6,178 nt of DNA from CANKBT01 sp038236005 (GTDB lineage Bacteria > Actinomycetota > Actinomycetes > Mycobacteriales > SCTD01): NCBI GenBank assembly GCA_038236005.1, contig JBBSTI010000175.1, positions 1 to 6,178 of the forward strand, written 5' to 3'. The translations under genes were made by a program, and so were the position numbers. The notes beneath the pieces are model-generated. The model did no database searches and was not told the DNA's origin. It worked only from the letters and a program-made list of their open reading frames with translations. Shown in pieces: positions 1-5,297 of this stretch; the stretch's first letter is position 1; each line of letters opens with the position of its first letter.

Positions 1-227
1 CGGACGATCGCGTTGTCGACGAGCCCGGCCGGTCCGGTCGCGGCGACGGTGTTGTCGACCGCGGTGTCGTTGCCTCGCACGAACAACAAGCCCATCACGC
101 CGACGACGAGCGCGACCACCACCGCGACGGTGACGATGTTGATCGTGCGTCGGCGCTTCGTCGCCGCCTCCTGCTGCTGGTGCAGCAGGGCCGCCTTCTC
201 GCGGGCCTGGCTCCTACGTGTGCTCAT
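1..227 (-). CDS. N-terminal part of a membrane-anchored protein, possibly DsbA/thioredoxin-like (runs off the window)
   Basis: The reading frame starts at an ATG at 227-225 on the minus strand and stays open to the window edge, giving 75 residues. A GAGGAGC ribosome site lies about 6 bases upstream. Residues 1-28 are charged (MSTRRSQAREKAALL, a run of Gln, then KRRR). Residues 29-50 form one hydrophobic helix rich in Val, Leu and Ala. The chain then turns polar and acidic and reaches GLVDNAIV at the edge. This is the layout of a type II signal anchor with the C-terminal domain outside the membrane. In actinobacteria, DsbA-family thiol oxidoreductases often begin this way, with a phrase like this just before the thioredoxin fold. 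The CxxC motif would lie outside the window, so the family is inference from the N-terminus alone. It is transcribed divergently from the dehydrogenase operon. Confidence 0.65.
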   Translation of the reverse strand, partial: MSTRRSQAREKAALLHQQQEAATKRRRTINIVTVAVVVALVVGVMGLLFVRGNDTAVDNTVAATGPAGLVDNAIV

Positions 228-318
228 GACGCTCCTCGCTGATGTCCGGGGCCGTCCCCGGATCGGCGTCCCGGAACTCTCGGGCCACAGCTCTACAGGC
301 GATCGGTAGGTCGAGATA

Positions 319-337
319 GTTCCGGAAGCTCCGGAAC
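319..337. promoter_or_regulatory. Perfect palindrome, candidate operator between divergent genes
   Basis: GTTCCGGA-AGC-TCCGGAAC has two perfect 8-base arms around a 3-base centre. A further half-site, CCGGAAC, occurs at 271-277. The palindrome lies about 90 bases from the start of the divergent anchored-protein gene and about 150 bases upstream of the E1 alpha start. That suits a dimeric regulator acting on either or both. No T-run follows, so it does not look like a terminator. I could not identify a convincing -10/-35 pair beside it. The regulator is unknown. Confidence 0.4.
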
Positions 338-424
338 AAAGGTCGCCCCGAGGACTTCCTCGTGACGGCTCTCACAGGCACGTGTCATCATGGCCGTCGT
401 ACGCCCGCGCTCACCCCGCGCCGG

Positions 425-447
425 GCGTGCGGCACGGCCCCGCACGC
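425..447 (+). promoter_or_regulatory. Leader hairpin upstream of the E1 alpha gene
   Basis: GCGTGCGG (425-432) pairs perfectly with CCGCACGC (440-447) around the 7-base loop CACGGCC. The structure ends 27 bases before the AAGGAG ribosome site (475-480). It could act as an RNA stem in the operon leader, as an attenuator, or as a DNA operator. No T-run follows it, so a simple terminator is less likely. In such GC-rich DNA an 8-bp stem can also arise by chance. Confidence 0.35.
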
Positions 448-486
448 ACCGCATCCGGCGACCCCGGAGCGACGAAGGAGCGCCGC

Positions 487-1647
487 ATGACGCAGACCGC
501 CCAGGACGACCAGGACCAGGACGCCCAGCCGGGGACCGCCCCGCCGATCGACCCCGCGCTGCCGCCGGACCCGTCGCTGGTGCAGCTGCTGAGCCACGAG
601 GGGACCCGGCTGCACCACCCCGACTACGAGGCCGACTTCACGCGCGACGAGCTGCGGGCGTTCTACCGCGACCTGGTGCTGGTCCGCCGGATCGACGCTG
701 AGGGCACCGCCCTGCAGCGCCAGGGCGAGCTGGGGCTGTGGGCGCCGCTGCTGGGTCAGGAGGCCGCTCAGGTCGGTGCCGGTCACGCGTTGGCGGCGAC
801 CGACATGGTGTTCCCGACCTACCGCGAGCACGGGATCGCCTTCGTCAAGGACGTGGACCCGGTGCTGCTGCTCGGGATGTTCCGCGGGGTCGAGCACGGC
901 GGTTGGGACCCGGCCGACAAGGGCTTCGGGCTCTACGCGATCGTGCTCGGCGCCCAGGTGCTGCACGCGGTCGGCTACGCGATGGGCGTGGTGCGTGACG
1001 TGGCCCGCGGGATCGCCGAGCCCTCCGCGGTGCTGGCCTGCTTCGGTGACGGGGCGACCAGCCAGGGCGACGTCAACGAGGCCTTCGTCTGGGCCGGGGC
1101 TCAGCCCAGCCCGGTGGTGTTCTTCTGCCAGAACAACCAGTGGGGGATCTCGACACCCACCGTGTCGCAGTCGCGCACGCCGCTCTATCACCGCGCGGAG
1201 GGGTTCGGGTTCCCGGGCGTGCGGGTCGACGGCAACGACGTGCTCGCGACGTACGCCGTGGTCCGTGACGCGCTCGCCAAGGCCCGCCGGGGCGAAGGAC
1301 CGACGCTGATCGAGGCTTACACCTACCGGGTGGGCCCGCACACCACCTCCGACGACCCGACCCGCTACCGCGACTCTGGTGAGCTGCAGCACTGGAAGGA
1401 GCGCGACCCGATCGACCGGCTGCGGCTGTTCATCGAGCGCGACGGGCACGCCGACCAGGCCTTCTTCGACGAGGTCGACGCCGAGGCCGACACGCTCGCC
1501 GCGCGCATCAGGGCGGGTTGCCTGGCGCTCCCGGACCCCGACCCGCTGGGCGTCTTCGACGACGTCTTTGTCGAGCAGACCGAGGACCTCAAGCGTCAGC
1601 AGGACGCGTACGCCCGCTACCTCGAGGGATTCGAGGACGGGTCATGA
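487..1647 (+). CDS. bkdA: 2-oxo-acid dehydrogenase E1 component, alpha subunit (branched-chain type)
   Basis: This is the thiamine-diphosphate subunit of the E1 decarboxylase, which works as an alpha2-beta2 tetramer with the next gene product in the cytoplasm. The 386-residue chain has a disordered Asp/Gln-rich N-terminus (about 1-30), then the family core. Seen motifs are QRQGELGLW (78-86), GQEAAQVG (90-97), the TPP/Mg signature running from GDG (187-189) to NN (216-217), and GPHTTSDD (283-290), the mobile active-site loop that in mammalian BCKDH carries the regulatory phosphoserines. Here the first phosphosite position appears to be Thr. The core closely follows mycobacterial BkdA as I recall it (for example VDGNDVLA and DPTRYR). 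Many genomes label such genes pdhA, but actinobacterial pyruvate dehydrogenase normally uses the single-chain AceE E1, so a branched-chain substrate is more likely; this is inference. The ATG at 487 is chosen because AAGGAG lies 6 bases upstream. An in-frame GTG at 382 would add 35 unconserved residues with no good ribosome site. The stop overlaps the next start (ATGA). Confidence 0.93.
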   Translation: MTQTAQDDQDQDAQPGTAPPIDPALPPDPSLVQLLSHEGTRLHHPDYEADFTRDELRAFYRDLVLVRRIDAEGTALQRQGELGLWAPLLGQEAAQVGAGHALAATDMVFPTYREHGIAFVKDVDPVLLLGMFRGVEHGGWDPADKGFGLYAIVLGAQVLHAVGYAMGVVRDVARGIAEPSAVLACFGDGATSQGDVNEAFVWAGAQPSPVVFFCQNNQWGISTPTVSQSRTPLYHRAEGFGFPGVRVDGNDVLATYAVVRDALAKARRGEGPTLIEAYTYRVGPHTTSDDPTRYRDSGELQHWKERDPIDRLRLFIERDGHADQAFFDEVDAEADTLAARIRAGCLALPDPDPLGVFDDVFVEQTEDLKRQQDAYARYLEGFEDGS

Positions 1648-2645
1648 CCGCGACGCTCGAGACACCGACCGAGGTGCGCACGCTCCCGATGGCCAAGGCG
1701 CTCAACGAAGGCCTCCGCGCCGCGATGGCCGCCGACGACACGGTGCTGCTGCTCGGCGAGGACATCGGCCGCCTCGGCGGGGTCTTCCGGGTGACCGACG
1801 GCTTGCAGGCCGAGTTCGGGCTCGACCGGGTCGTTGACACCCCGCTCGGCGAGTCCGGGATCATCGGCACCGCGATCGGCCTGGCGATGCGCGGCTATCG
1901 CCCGGTCTGCGAGATCCAGTTCGACGGGTTCGTCTACCCCGCCTTCGACCAGATCGTCAGTCAGCTCGCCAAGCTGCACGCCCGTTCGCAGGGTCGCGTA
2001 CGCATGCCGGTGGTCATCCGGATCCCCTACGGCGGCGGGATCGGGGCGGTCGAGCACCACTCGGAGTCGCCGGAGTCCTACTTCGTGCACACCGCCGGGC
2101 TCAAAGTCGTCTCCTGCGCCAGCTCCGCGGACGCGCACGTGATGATCCAGCAGGCGATCGCGTCCGACGACCCGGTGGTCTTCTTCGAGCCCAAGCGGCG
2201 CTACTGGGACAAGGGGCCGCTCAACCTGGCCTCGAGCGAGGTCACCGAGACGCTCTGGCAGGCGCGTGTCGTCAAGCCCGGCACCGACCTCACCCTGCTC
2301 GCGTACGGGCCGATGGTCCGCACCTGCGTCGAGGCGGCCGGGGCGAGCGAGCACAGCCTGGAGGTCGTCGACCTGCGGTCGCTGTCACCGCTGGACATGA
2401 CCACGATCCTTGCTTCCGTACGCAAGACCGGCCGCTGCGTCGTCGTCCACGAGGCCGGCGCCAACCTGGGGATGGGCGCCGAGCTGTCCGCGCGGCTGTC
2501 GGAGGAGCTGTTCTACGAGATGGAGGCTCCGGTGCTGCGGGTGACCGGCTTCGACATCCCCTACCCGCCGGCCCGGATCGAGGAGCACCACCTGCCCGGG
2601 CTCGACCGGGTGCTCGAGGCCGTCGACCGATCGCTGGCCTTCTGA
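1644..2645 (+). CDS. bkdB: 2-oxo-acid dehydrogenase E1 component, beta subunit (branched-chain type)
   Basis: This is the partner of the E1 alpha subunit. Together they decarboxylate the 2-oxo acid on thiamine diphosphate and pass the acyl group to the E2 lipoyl arm. The 333 residues are close to the usual 325-350. Seen motifs are GEDIGRLGGVFRVTDGL (38-54), DTPLGESGIIG (65-75), QFDGFVYPAFDQ (92-103), GGIGAVEHHSESPES (131-145, active-site His region facing the alpha cofactor), EPKRRY (182-187), the transketolase C-terminal domain with VVDLRSLSPLD (231-241), GRCVVVHE (263-270), and PYPPAR (296-301). Sequence order and wording strongly resemble mycobacterial BkdB. The ATG at 1644 overlaps the alpha stop by four bases, with GAGGA at 1633-1637. 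This indicates translational coupling and equal stoichiometry. An upstream in-frame start at 1518 would lie deep inside the alpha gene and is rejected. Confidence 0.93.
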   Translation: MTATLETPTEVRTLPMAKALNEGLRAAMAADDTVLLLGEDIGRLGGVFRVTDGLQAEFGLDRVVDTPLGESGIIGTAIGLAMRGYRPVCEIQFDGFVYPAFDQIVSQLAKLHARSQGRVRMPVVIRIPYGGGIGAVEHHSESPESYFVHTAGLKVVSCASSADAHVMIQQAIASDDPVVFFEPKRRYWDKGPLNLASSEVTETLWQARVVKPGTDLTLLAYGPMVRTCVEAAGASEHSLEVVDLRSLSPLDMTTILASVRKTGRCVVVHEAGANLGMGAELSARLSEELFYEMEAPVLRVTGFDIPYPPARIEEHHLPGLDRVLEAVDRSLAF

Positions 2646-2689
2646 TGGGAGCCTGCTGGATGTCCGCCCTGGACCGGAGCGCCCGCTGA
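2645..2689 (+). other. 14-codon mini-frame bridging E1 beta and E2 by TGATG overlaps
   Basis: The 43-base gap between the E1 beta and E2 genes is exactly spanned by a small frame, MGACWMSALDRSAR. Its ATG overlaps the E1 beta stop (TGATG at 2643-2647), and its TGA overlaps the E2 ATG (TGATG at 2687-2691). This could let terminating ribosomes restart twice and so couple E2 translation to E1 beta. There is no obvious ribosome site for the mini-frame itself, whereas E2 has GGAG at 2676-2679. TGATG is common in GC-rich genes, so chance is quite possible. Confidence 0.25.
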
Positions 2690-4146
2690 TGGCGGTCTTC
2701 AAGCTGCCCGACCTCGGCGAGGGGCTGACCGAGGCCGAGGTGCTGCGCTGGCTCGTGGCCCCCGGCGACACCGTGACGCTCAACCAGCCGATCGTCGAGG
2801 TGGAGACCGCGAAGGCGGCGGTCGAGGTGCCCTCCCCCTACGCCGGGACGGTCACCACGCTCCACGGCGAGGAGGGGGTTGCGCTGGAGGTCGGCGCGCC
2901 GCTGATCACGATCGCCGTGGCGGGGGAGGCCGATGCTGCTCCCGGGGTCGCGCAGGGGGTCACGGCCACCGAGCCGGCGCCGGCCGAGGGCGAGGCGGCC
3001 GAGCAGCGGCAGTCGGTGCTGGTCGGCTCCGGCCCGCGTACCGCGTCGGCGAAGCGTCGTCCACGCCGTCCCGTGCACGCCCGCACCGCCGTGCCCGCTG
3101 GCGTCCCGCCGCTCGAGACCGAGACTCCGGCGCCCACCCCGGCCCCCGAGCCTGCCCCGGTCGCCCGCCGGGACACCGCTGGCCCGCCGACCGAGCCTGG
3201 TCCTGCCGAGCCTGGTCCTGACGAGCCTGGCCGGGTCAACGGGGCCGCACGCGCCAAGCCGCCCGTACGCAAGCTGGCCCGCGAGCTCGGCGTCGATCTT
3301 GCGGCGCTCACGGCGTCCGGCCCGCACGGCACCGTGACTCGCGAGGACGTGCGTGCGGCGGCCGAGCAGCCCTCCCCGTCTCAGATCGCCGGGCAGGCGA
3401 CCGAACCGGCAGCCGTCCTGCAGGCCCCCGCCTCTGAGGCCCCCGCCACCCAGGCCGCTGCCCGCCGGGTCCCGCTGTCCGGGATGCAGCGCGCGATGGC
3501 TGCGGCGATGGTGGAGTCCGCCACCCAGGCGCCGCACGTCACCGTGTTCCTGACCGTCGACGTCACCCGCAGCACCGAGCTGCTCGCCCGGCTGAAGAAG
3601 GCGCCCGAGCTCGAGGGCGTACGGGTCACCCCGCTCCTGCTGGCCGCCCGTGCGCTCGTGCTCGCGGCCCGCCGGTTCCCGCGGATCAACGCCGGGTGGG
3701 ACGGCGACGCAGTGCTCCAGAACGACCAGGTCAACCTGGGCATCGCTGCCGCGACCCCCCGCGGGCTGCTGGTCCCGAACATCAAGGATGCGGGCGCACT
3801 GTCCCTGCCAGAGCTCGGACGCGCCCTGGGCGCGCTCACCGCGACGGCGCGTGAGGGGCGGACGCTCATGACAGACCTGCAACAGGGAACGATCACCCTG
3901 AGCAACATCGGAGTGTTCGGCGTCGACACCGGCACGCCGATCCTCAACCCCGGCGAGACGGCCATCCTGGCGGTCGGCACGATCAAGCCGGCGGCCTGGG
4001 TCGTCGACGGCCAGCTCGCCGTGCGAGACGTCTGTCAGCTCGCGCTCTCCTTCGACCACCGGGTCGCTGACGGTGAGCTCGGCAGCCGGGTGCTGGCGTA
4101 CGTCGGAAGGGTGCTGTCCGACCCCGAGGTCGCGCTGTTGCTCTAA
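2689..4146 (+). CDS. bkdC: Dihydrolipoamide acyltransferase, E2 component of the branched-chain 2-oxo-acid dehydrogenase complex
   Basis: E2 forms the core of the complex and transfers the acyl group from its lipoyl arm to coenzyme A. The 485 residues show three domains. A lipoyl domain (about 2-77) has the motif VETAKAAVEVPSP with K42 as the expected lipoylation site. It is followed by a long Pro/Ala/Glu-rich flexible linker with an Arg-rich patch (about 120-126). The peripheral-subunit binding domain (about 190-226; VRKLARELGVDL, then GPHGTVTREDV) should dock E1/E3. A second Ala/Pro linker leads to the catalytic acetyltransferase domain (about 258-485), which has VPLSGMQRAMAAAM, TITLSNIGVFG and the catalytic DHRVADG (456-462, His457 and Asp461). 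There is one lipoyl domain, as in mycobacterial BkdC; the longer length comes from the linkers. The ATG at 2689 has GGAG 9 bases upstream. It is the third gene of the operon. No E3 (lpd) gene follows. Confidence 0.93.
   Translation: MAVFKLPDLGEGLTEAEVLRWLVAPGDTVTLNQPIVEVETAKAAVEVPSPYAGTVTTLHGEEGVALEVGAPLITIAVAGEADAAPGVAQGVTATEPAPAEGEAAEQRQSVLVGSGPRTASAKRRPRRPVHARTAVPAGVPPLETETPAPTPAPEPAPVARRDTAGPPTEPGPAEPGPDEPGRVNGAARAKPPVRKLARELGVDLAALTASGPHGTVTREDVRAAAEQPSPSQIAGQATEPAAVLQAPASEAPATQAAARRVPLSGMQRAMAAAMVESATQAPHVTVFLTVDVTRSTELLARLKKAPELEGVRVTPLLLAARALVLAARRFPRINAGWDGDAVLQNDQVNLGIAAATPRGLLVPNIKDAGALSLPELGRALGALTATAREGRTLMTDLQQGTITLSNIGVFGVDTGTPILNPGETAILAVGTIKPAAWVVDGQLAVRDVCQLALSFDHRVADGELGSRVLAYVGRVLSDPEVALLL
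3191..3232 (+). repeat. 15-bp tandem repeat inside the E2 linker
   Basis: The unit CCGAGCCTGGTCCTG occurs at 3191-3205 and again at 3206-3220, followed by a diverged partial third copy (ACGAGCCTGG...). It encodes EPGPA/EPGPD/EPGR in the flexible linker between the lipoyl and E3-binding domains. The two full copies use CCT for Pro, while neighbouring Pro codons are mostly CCG or CCC. This fits recent local duplication. Copy number could vary among strains without damaging the fold. Confidence 0.7.
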
Positions 4147-4161
4147 CGGTGTGAGCGGCCG

Positions 4162-4192
4162 GTGTGACTGCTCTGACCAGGCAGCATCACAC
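4162..4192 (+). terminator. Hairpin after the bkd operon, candidate terminator
   Basis: GTGTGACTGC (4162-4171) pairs with GCAG and TCACAC (4181-4184 and 4187-4192), with a 2-base CA bulge on the 3' side and a 9-base loop. It begins 16 bases after the E2 stop codon. No T-run follows, which is common for actinobacterial hairpin terminators. Termination is likely but could be leaky into the following small gene. Confidence 0.45.
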
Positions 4193-4194
4193 TG

Positions 4195-4258
4195 AGTCCT
4201 GGACTCGATACGGGGCCCTGGCGGTTGTACAGGATGTAAGCAACCACCCCCCAGGACT
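4195..4258 (+). promoter_or_regulatory. Nested dyad, folded leader of the first small-protein gene
   Basis: Three nested pairings are visible. The outer one is AGTCCTGG (4195-4202) with CCAGGACT (4251-4258). The middle one is GGGG (4212-4215) with CCCC (4247-4250). The inner one is GGTTG-TACA (4223-4231) with TGTA and CAACC (4235-4238 and 4241-4245), with a GGA loop and an AG bulge. The whole 64-base structure ends 5 bases before the ribosome site (4263-4267). It may be an RNA switch or attenuator for the small gene, or an operator overlapping its promoter. I see no convincing -10/-35 pair and recognise no known riboswitch class. Confidence 0.4.
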
Positions 4259-4273
4259 GCCTAGGAGCACCTG

Positions 4274-4417
4274 ATGAGCACCCACCTCAGCACCGTCGCC
4301 CACAAGATCACCGAGAACCGTCGCCGCGCCCGCGGCCAGCGTGAGCTGCAGCGCGCCATCGCCAACGCCCCCACCCAGGCGAGCCGTGACGAGCTGCTCT
4401 GCATCGCCTACCGCTAA
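4274..4417 (+). CDS. Small Arg-rich protein, 47 residues, unknown function
   Basis: A short frame from ATG (4274) to TAA has AGGAG (4263-4267) 6 bases upstream, and G/C dominates third positions as in real genes. The protein starts MSTHLSTVAH, then a basic stretch with NRRRARGQRELQRAIA, and ends ASRDELLCIAYR. It is highly charged and probably helical, with no signal peptide or membrane segment and a single Cys near the C-terminus. Small proteins of this general shape (RRR patch, an LxRAIA helix, ELL near the end) are something I associate with actinobacteria of the Nocardioides type, where they stay uncharacterised. That link is from memory only. It sits between a folded leader and a hairpin, so it may be its own transcript. 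It resembles the next small gene in layout. Confidence 0.72.
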   Translation: MSTHLSTVAHKITENRRRARGQRELQRAIANAPTQASRDELLCIAYR

Positions 4418-4423
4418 AGCCTC

Positions 4424-4441
4424 GGGTGAGAGGACTCACCC
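4424..4441 (+). terminator. Hairpin directly after the first small gene
   Basis: GGGTGAG (4424-4430) pairs perfectly with CTCACCC (4435-4441) around an AGGA tetraloop. It starts 6 bases after the TAA stop of the 47-residue gene. Only a short mixed tail (CGTAACA) follows. Its position makes a transcription terminator or a 3'-end stabilising stem likely. Confidence 0.5.
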
Positions 4442-4466
4442 CGTAACACCTGGTAATGACCGGTCC

Positions 4467-4494
4467 TTGCAGTGTTGACTAGATGTCATACCGA
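4467..4494 (+). promoter_or_regulatory. Weak candidate promoter for the second small gene
   Basis: TTGCAG (4467-4472) is followed after 16 bases by TACCGA (4489-4494), and a second -35-like TTGACT lies at 4475-4480. The block is locally AT-rich compared with its surroundings. It also holds the small dyad TGAC-TAGAT-GTCA (4476-4488) and, just upstream, the palindrome GACCGGTC (4458-4465). The -10 match is poor, so the exact start site is uncertain. A promoter somewhere here would give a leader of roughly 75 bases. Confidence 0.3.
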
Positions 4495-4501
4495 TCACGA
4501 C

Positions 4502-4545
4502 CCGCGGAGCACCCACCGCGGCACCACCGAGCGGGCGATCCCCGC
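4502..4545 (+). promoter_or_regulatory. Two small hairpins in the leader of the second small gene
   Basis: CCGCGG at 4502-4507 can pair with CCGCGG at 4516-4521 around an 8-base loop. GCGGG (4531-4535) can pair with CCCGC (4541-4545) around CGATC. Both lie between the candidate promoter and the start at 4575. Short GC stems are frequent by chance in such DNA. What makes them worth noting is that the first small gene also has a folded leader. Confidence 0.3.
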
Positions 4546-4574
4546 AGCAATCCCCAGAAAGTTGTAGGCCAGCA

Positions 4575-4721
4575 ATGTCCGCGTTCCGCCGTTCCACCGA
4601 TCACCTCGAGACCTCCGCCCGTCGCCGCCAGGAGAGCCTGAACCGGGCCGTCGCCCGCAACCAGGCCAGCAGCGCATCGAGCATCAGGACGTACGACCTG
4701 CTCAGCGCCTCGCACCGCTAG
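4575..4721 (+). CDS. Small Arg/Ser-rich protein, 48 residues, unknown function
   Basis: The frame runs from ATG (4575) to TAG. It starts MSAFRRSTDHLETSARRRQE, continues with SLNRAVARNQ, and ends YDLLSASHR. No membrane segment, signal peptide or Cys is seen. The layout matches the previous small protein: an early His and Thr/Ser stretch, an RRR patch, an LxRA(I/V)A helix, a Ser/Ala-rich turn, then a D-LL motif and a final basic residue. I therefore read the two as distant tandem paralogues; the match is short and gapped, so this is inference. The ribosome site is weak (TAGG at 4565-4568, 6 bases upstream), unlike the strong site of the first gene. A robust hairpin terminator follows. The function is unknown. 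DNA or RNA binding through the basic patch is only a guess. Confidence 0.65.
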   Translation: MSAFRRSTDHLETSARRRQESLNRAVARNQASSASSIRTYDLLSASHR

Positions 4722-4735
4722 GTCACACCCACCCT

Positions 4736-4764
4736 CGCCCCCGTCGCCTCACGGCACGGGGGCG
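4736..4764 (+). terminator. Strong hairpin terminator after the second small gene
   Basis: CGCCCCCGT (4736-4744) pairs perfectly with ACGGGGGCG (4756-4764). Inside it GCC (4746-4748) pairs with GGC (4753-4755) around a TCAC loop, leaving one bulged C. A short TTGT tail follows. It lies 14 bases after the TAG stop and 31 bases before the DUF1992 start. It should separate the two units. It is the best terminator in the window. Confidence 0.75.
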
Positions 4765-4795
4765 TTGTCGTGCCCGGACCGGGAACAAGGCATGG

Positions 4796-5281
4796 GTGAC
4801 CACGCGCAAGCCACGGGCCGTCTCGTTCGAGACGTGGGTCGAGCGCCAGGTGCGCGAGGCCCAGGAGCGTGGGGCCTTCGAGAACCTGCCCGGCGCCGGC
4901 AAGCCGCTGCCTCCGGGGGCGTACGAGGAAGGTTCCTGGATCCGGGAGAAAGCCCGCCGGGAGGACCTACCGGTCGCGGCGATGCTTCCGCCGGGGCTCG
5001 CGCTGCGCAAGGAGGTCGAGGACCTGCCGGTGCGTCTAGCCCGGGAGCGGACCCCGGAGCGCGTACGGACGGTGCTCGTCGAGCTGGACGCTCGGGTCTT
5101 TGCGTGGAACTGCGGGCCGCAGGAGCCGCCGACCTACGTCCGGCGGGTGGACGTGGAGGCGCGGTTGGCGGACTGGCAGGAGGCGTGGACTGCTGCCGCG
5201 GCCGTGCAGCCCGTCGTCGTCGTGCCGGGGGCGTCGTTGGGTCGTCGCCGCTGGTCGTTCCGCCGCCGGTCCCGCCCTTAG
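4796..5281 (+). CDS. DUF1992 (DnaJ homologue subfamily C member 28-like) domain protein
   Basis: This is a 161-residue soluble protein. The DUF1992 signature is plain at residues 12-40: FETWVERQVREAQERG, then FENLPGAGKPLPP. Downstream are WIREKARRED (48-57) and the helix LRKEVEDLPVR (70-80), as in the family. The C-terminus is basic and Arg-rich (RRRWSFRRRSR), with a hydrophobic VVVV patch at about 140-143 that is too short for a membrane span. The family shares a domain with eukaryotic DNAJC28, but no J domain is present here, and its role in bacteria is not established. The GTG at 4796 is chosen because AAGG lies 5 bases upstream and the protein begins MTTRKPRAVSFETW. The nearby ATG at 4792 is out of frame. 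It follows a strong terminator, so it is probably a single-gene unit. It converges on the PKD gene with 16 bases between stops. Confidence 0.85.
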   Translation: MTTRKPRAVSFETWVERQVREAQERGAFENLPGAGKPLPPGAYEEGSWIREKARREDLPVAAMLPPGLALRKEVEDLPVRLARERTPERVRTVLVELDARVFAWNCGPQEPPTYVRRVDVEARLADWQEAWTAAAAVQPVVVVPGASLGRRRWSFRRRSRP

Positions 5282-5285
5282 CGGG
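5271..5285. terminator. Weak hairpin across the convergent gene ends
   Basis: CCCGC (5271-5275) pairs with GCGGG (5281-5285) around CCTTA, spanning the DUF1992 stop codon. It sits between convergent genes where a bidirectional terminator would be expected. The stem is only 5 bp and lacks a T-run, so support is modest. Confidence 0.25.
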
Positions 5286-5297
5286 TGCTGGGCAGGC

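Noticed and set aside
13..309. 98-codon plus-strand frame in the first 300 bases
   Set aside because: Thr/Ala/Arg-rich shadow of the minus-strand signal-anchor gene, which has a clear ribosome site and a membrane helix.
382..486. In-frame GTG extension of E1 alpha
   Set aside because: The added 35 residues look like translated spacer (Pro/Arg/Ala), they cover the leader hairpin, and the ATG at 487 has a far better ribosome site.
388..1449. 353-codon minus-strand frame opposite E1 alpha
   Set aside because: Shadow of the E1 alpha gene: low complexity in His, Val, Arg and Gly, with no recognisable motif.
2290..4059. 589-codon open frame on the minus strand opposite E1 beta and E2
   Set aside because: It is Arg/Gly-rich with no domain, it mirrors GC3-rich coding DNA, and the plus strand carries clear enzyme motifs across the same bases.
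4147..4573. Possible CRISPR array or toxin-antitoxin pair in the small-gene region
   Set aside because: There are no regularly spaced direct repeats. The two small proteins look like paralogues rather than a toxin with its antitoxin, and each has its own hairpin instead of overlapping starts.
4479..4715. 78-codon minus-strand frame opposite the second small gene
   Set aside because: No ribosome site and no motif; it runs through the leader and hairpins. The plus-strand frame has the paralogue-like pattern and a terminator placed just after its stop.
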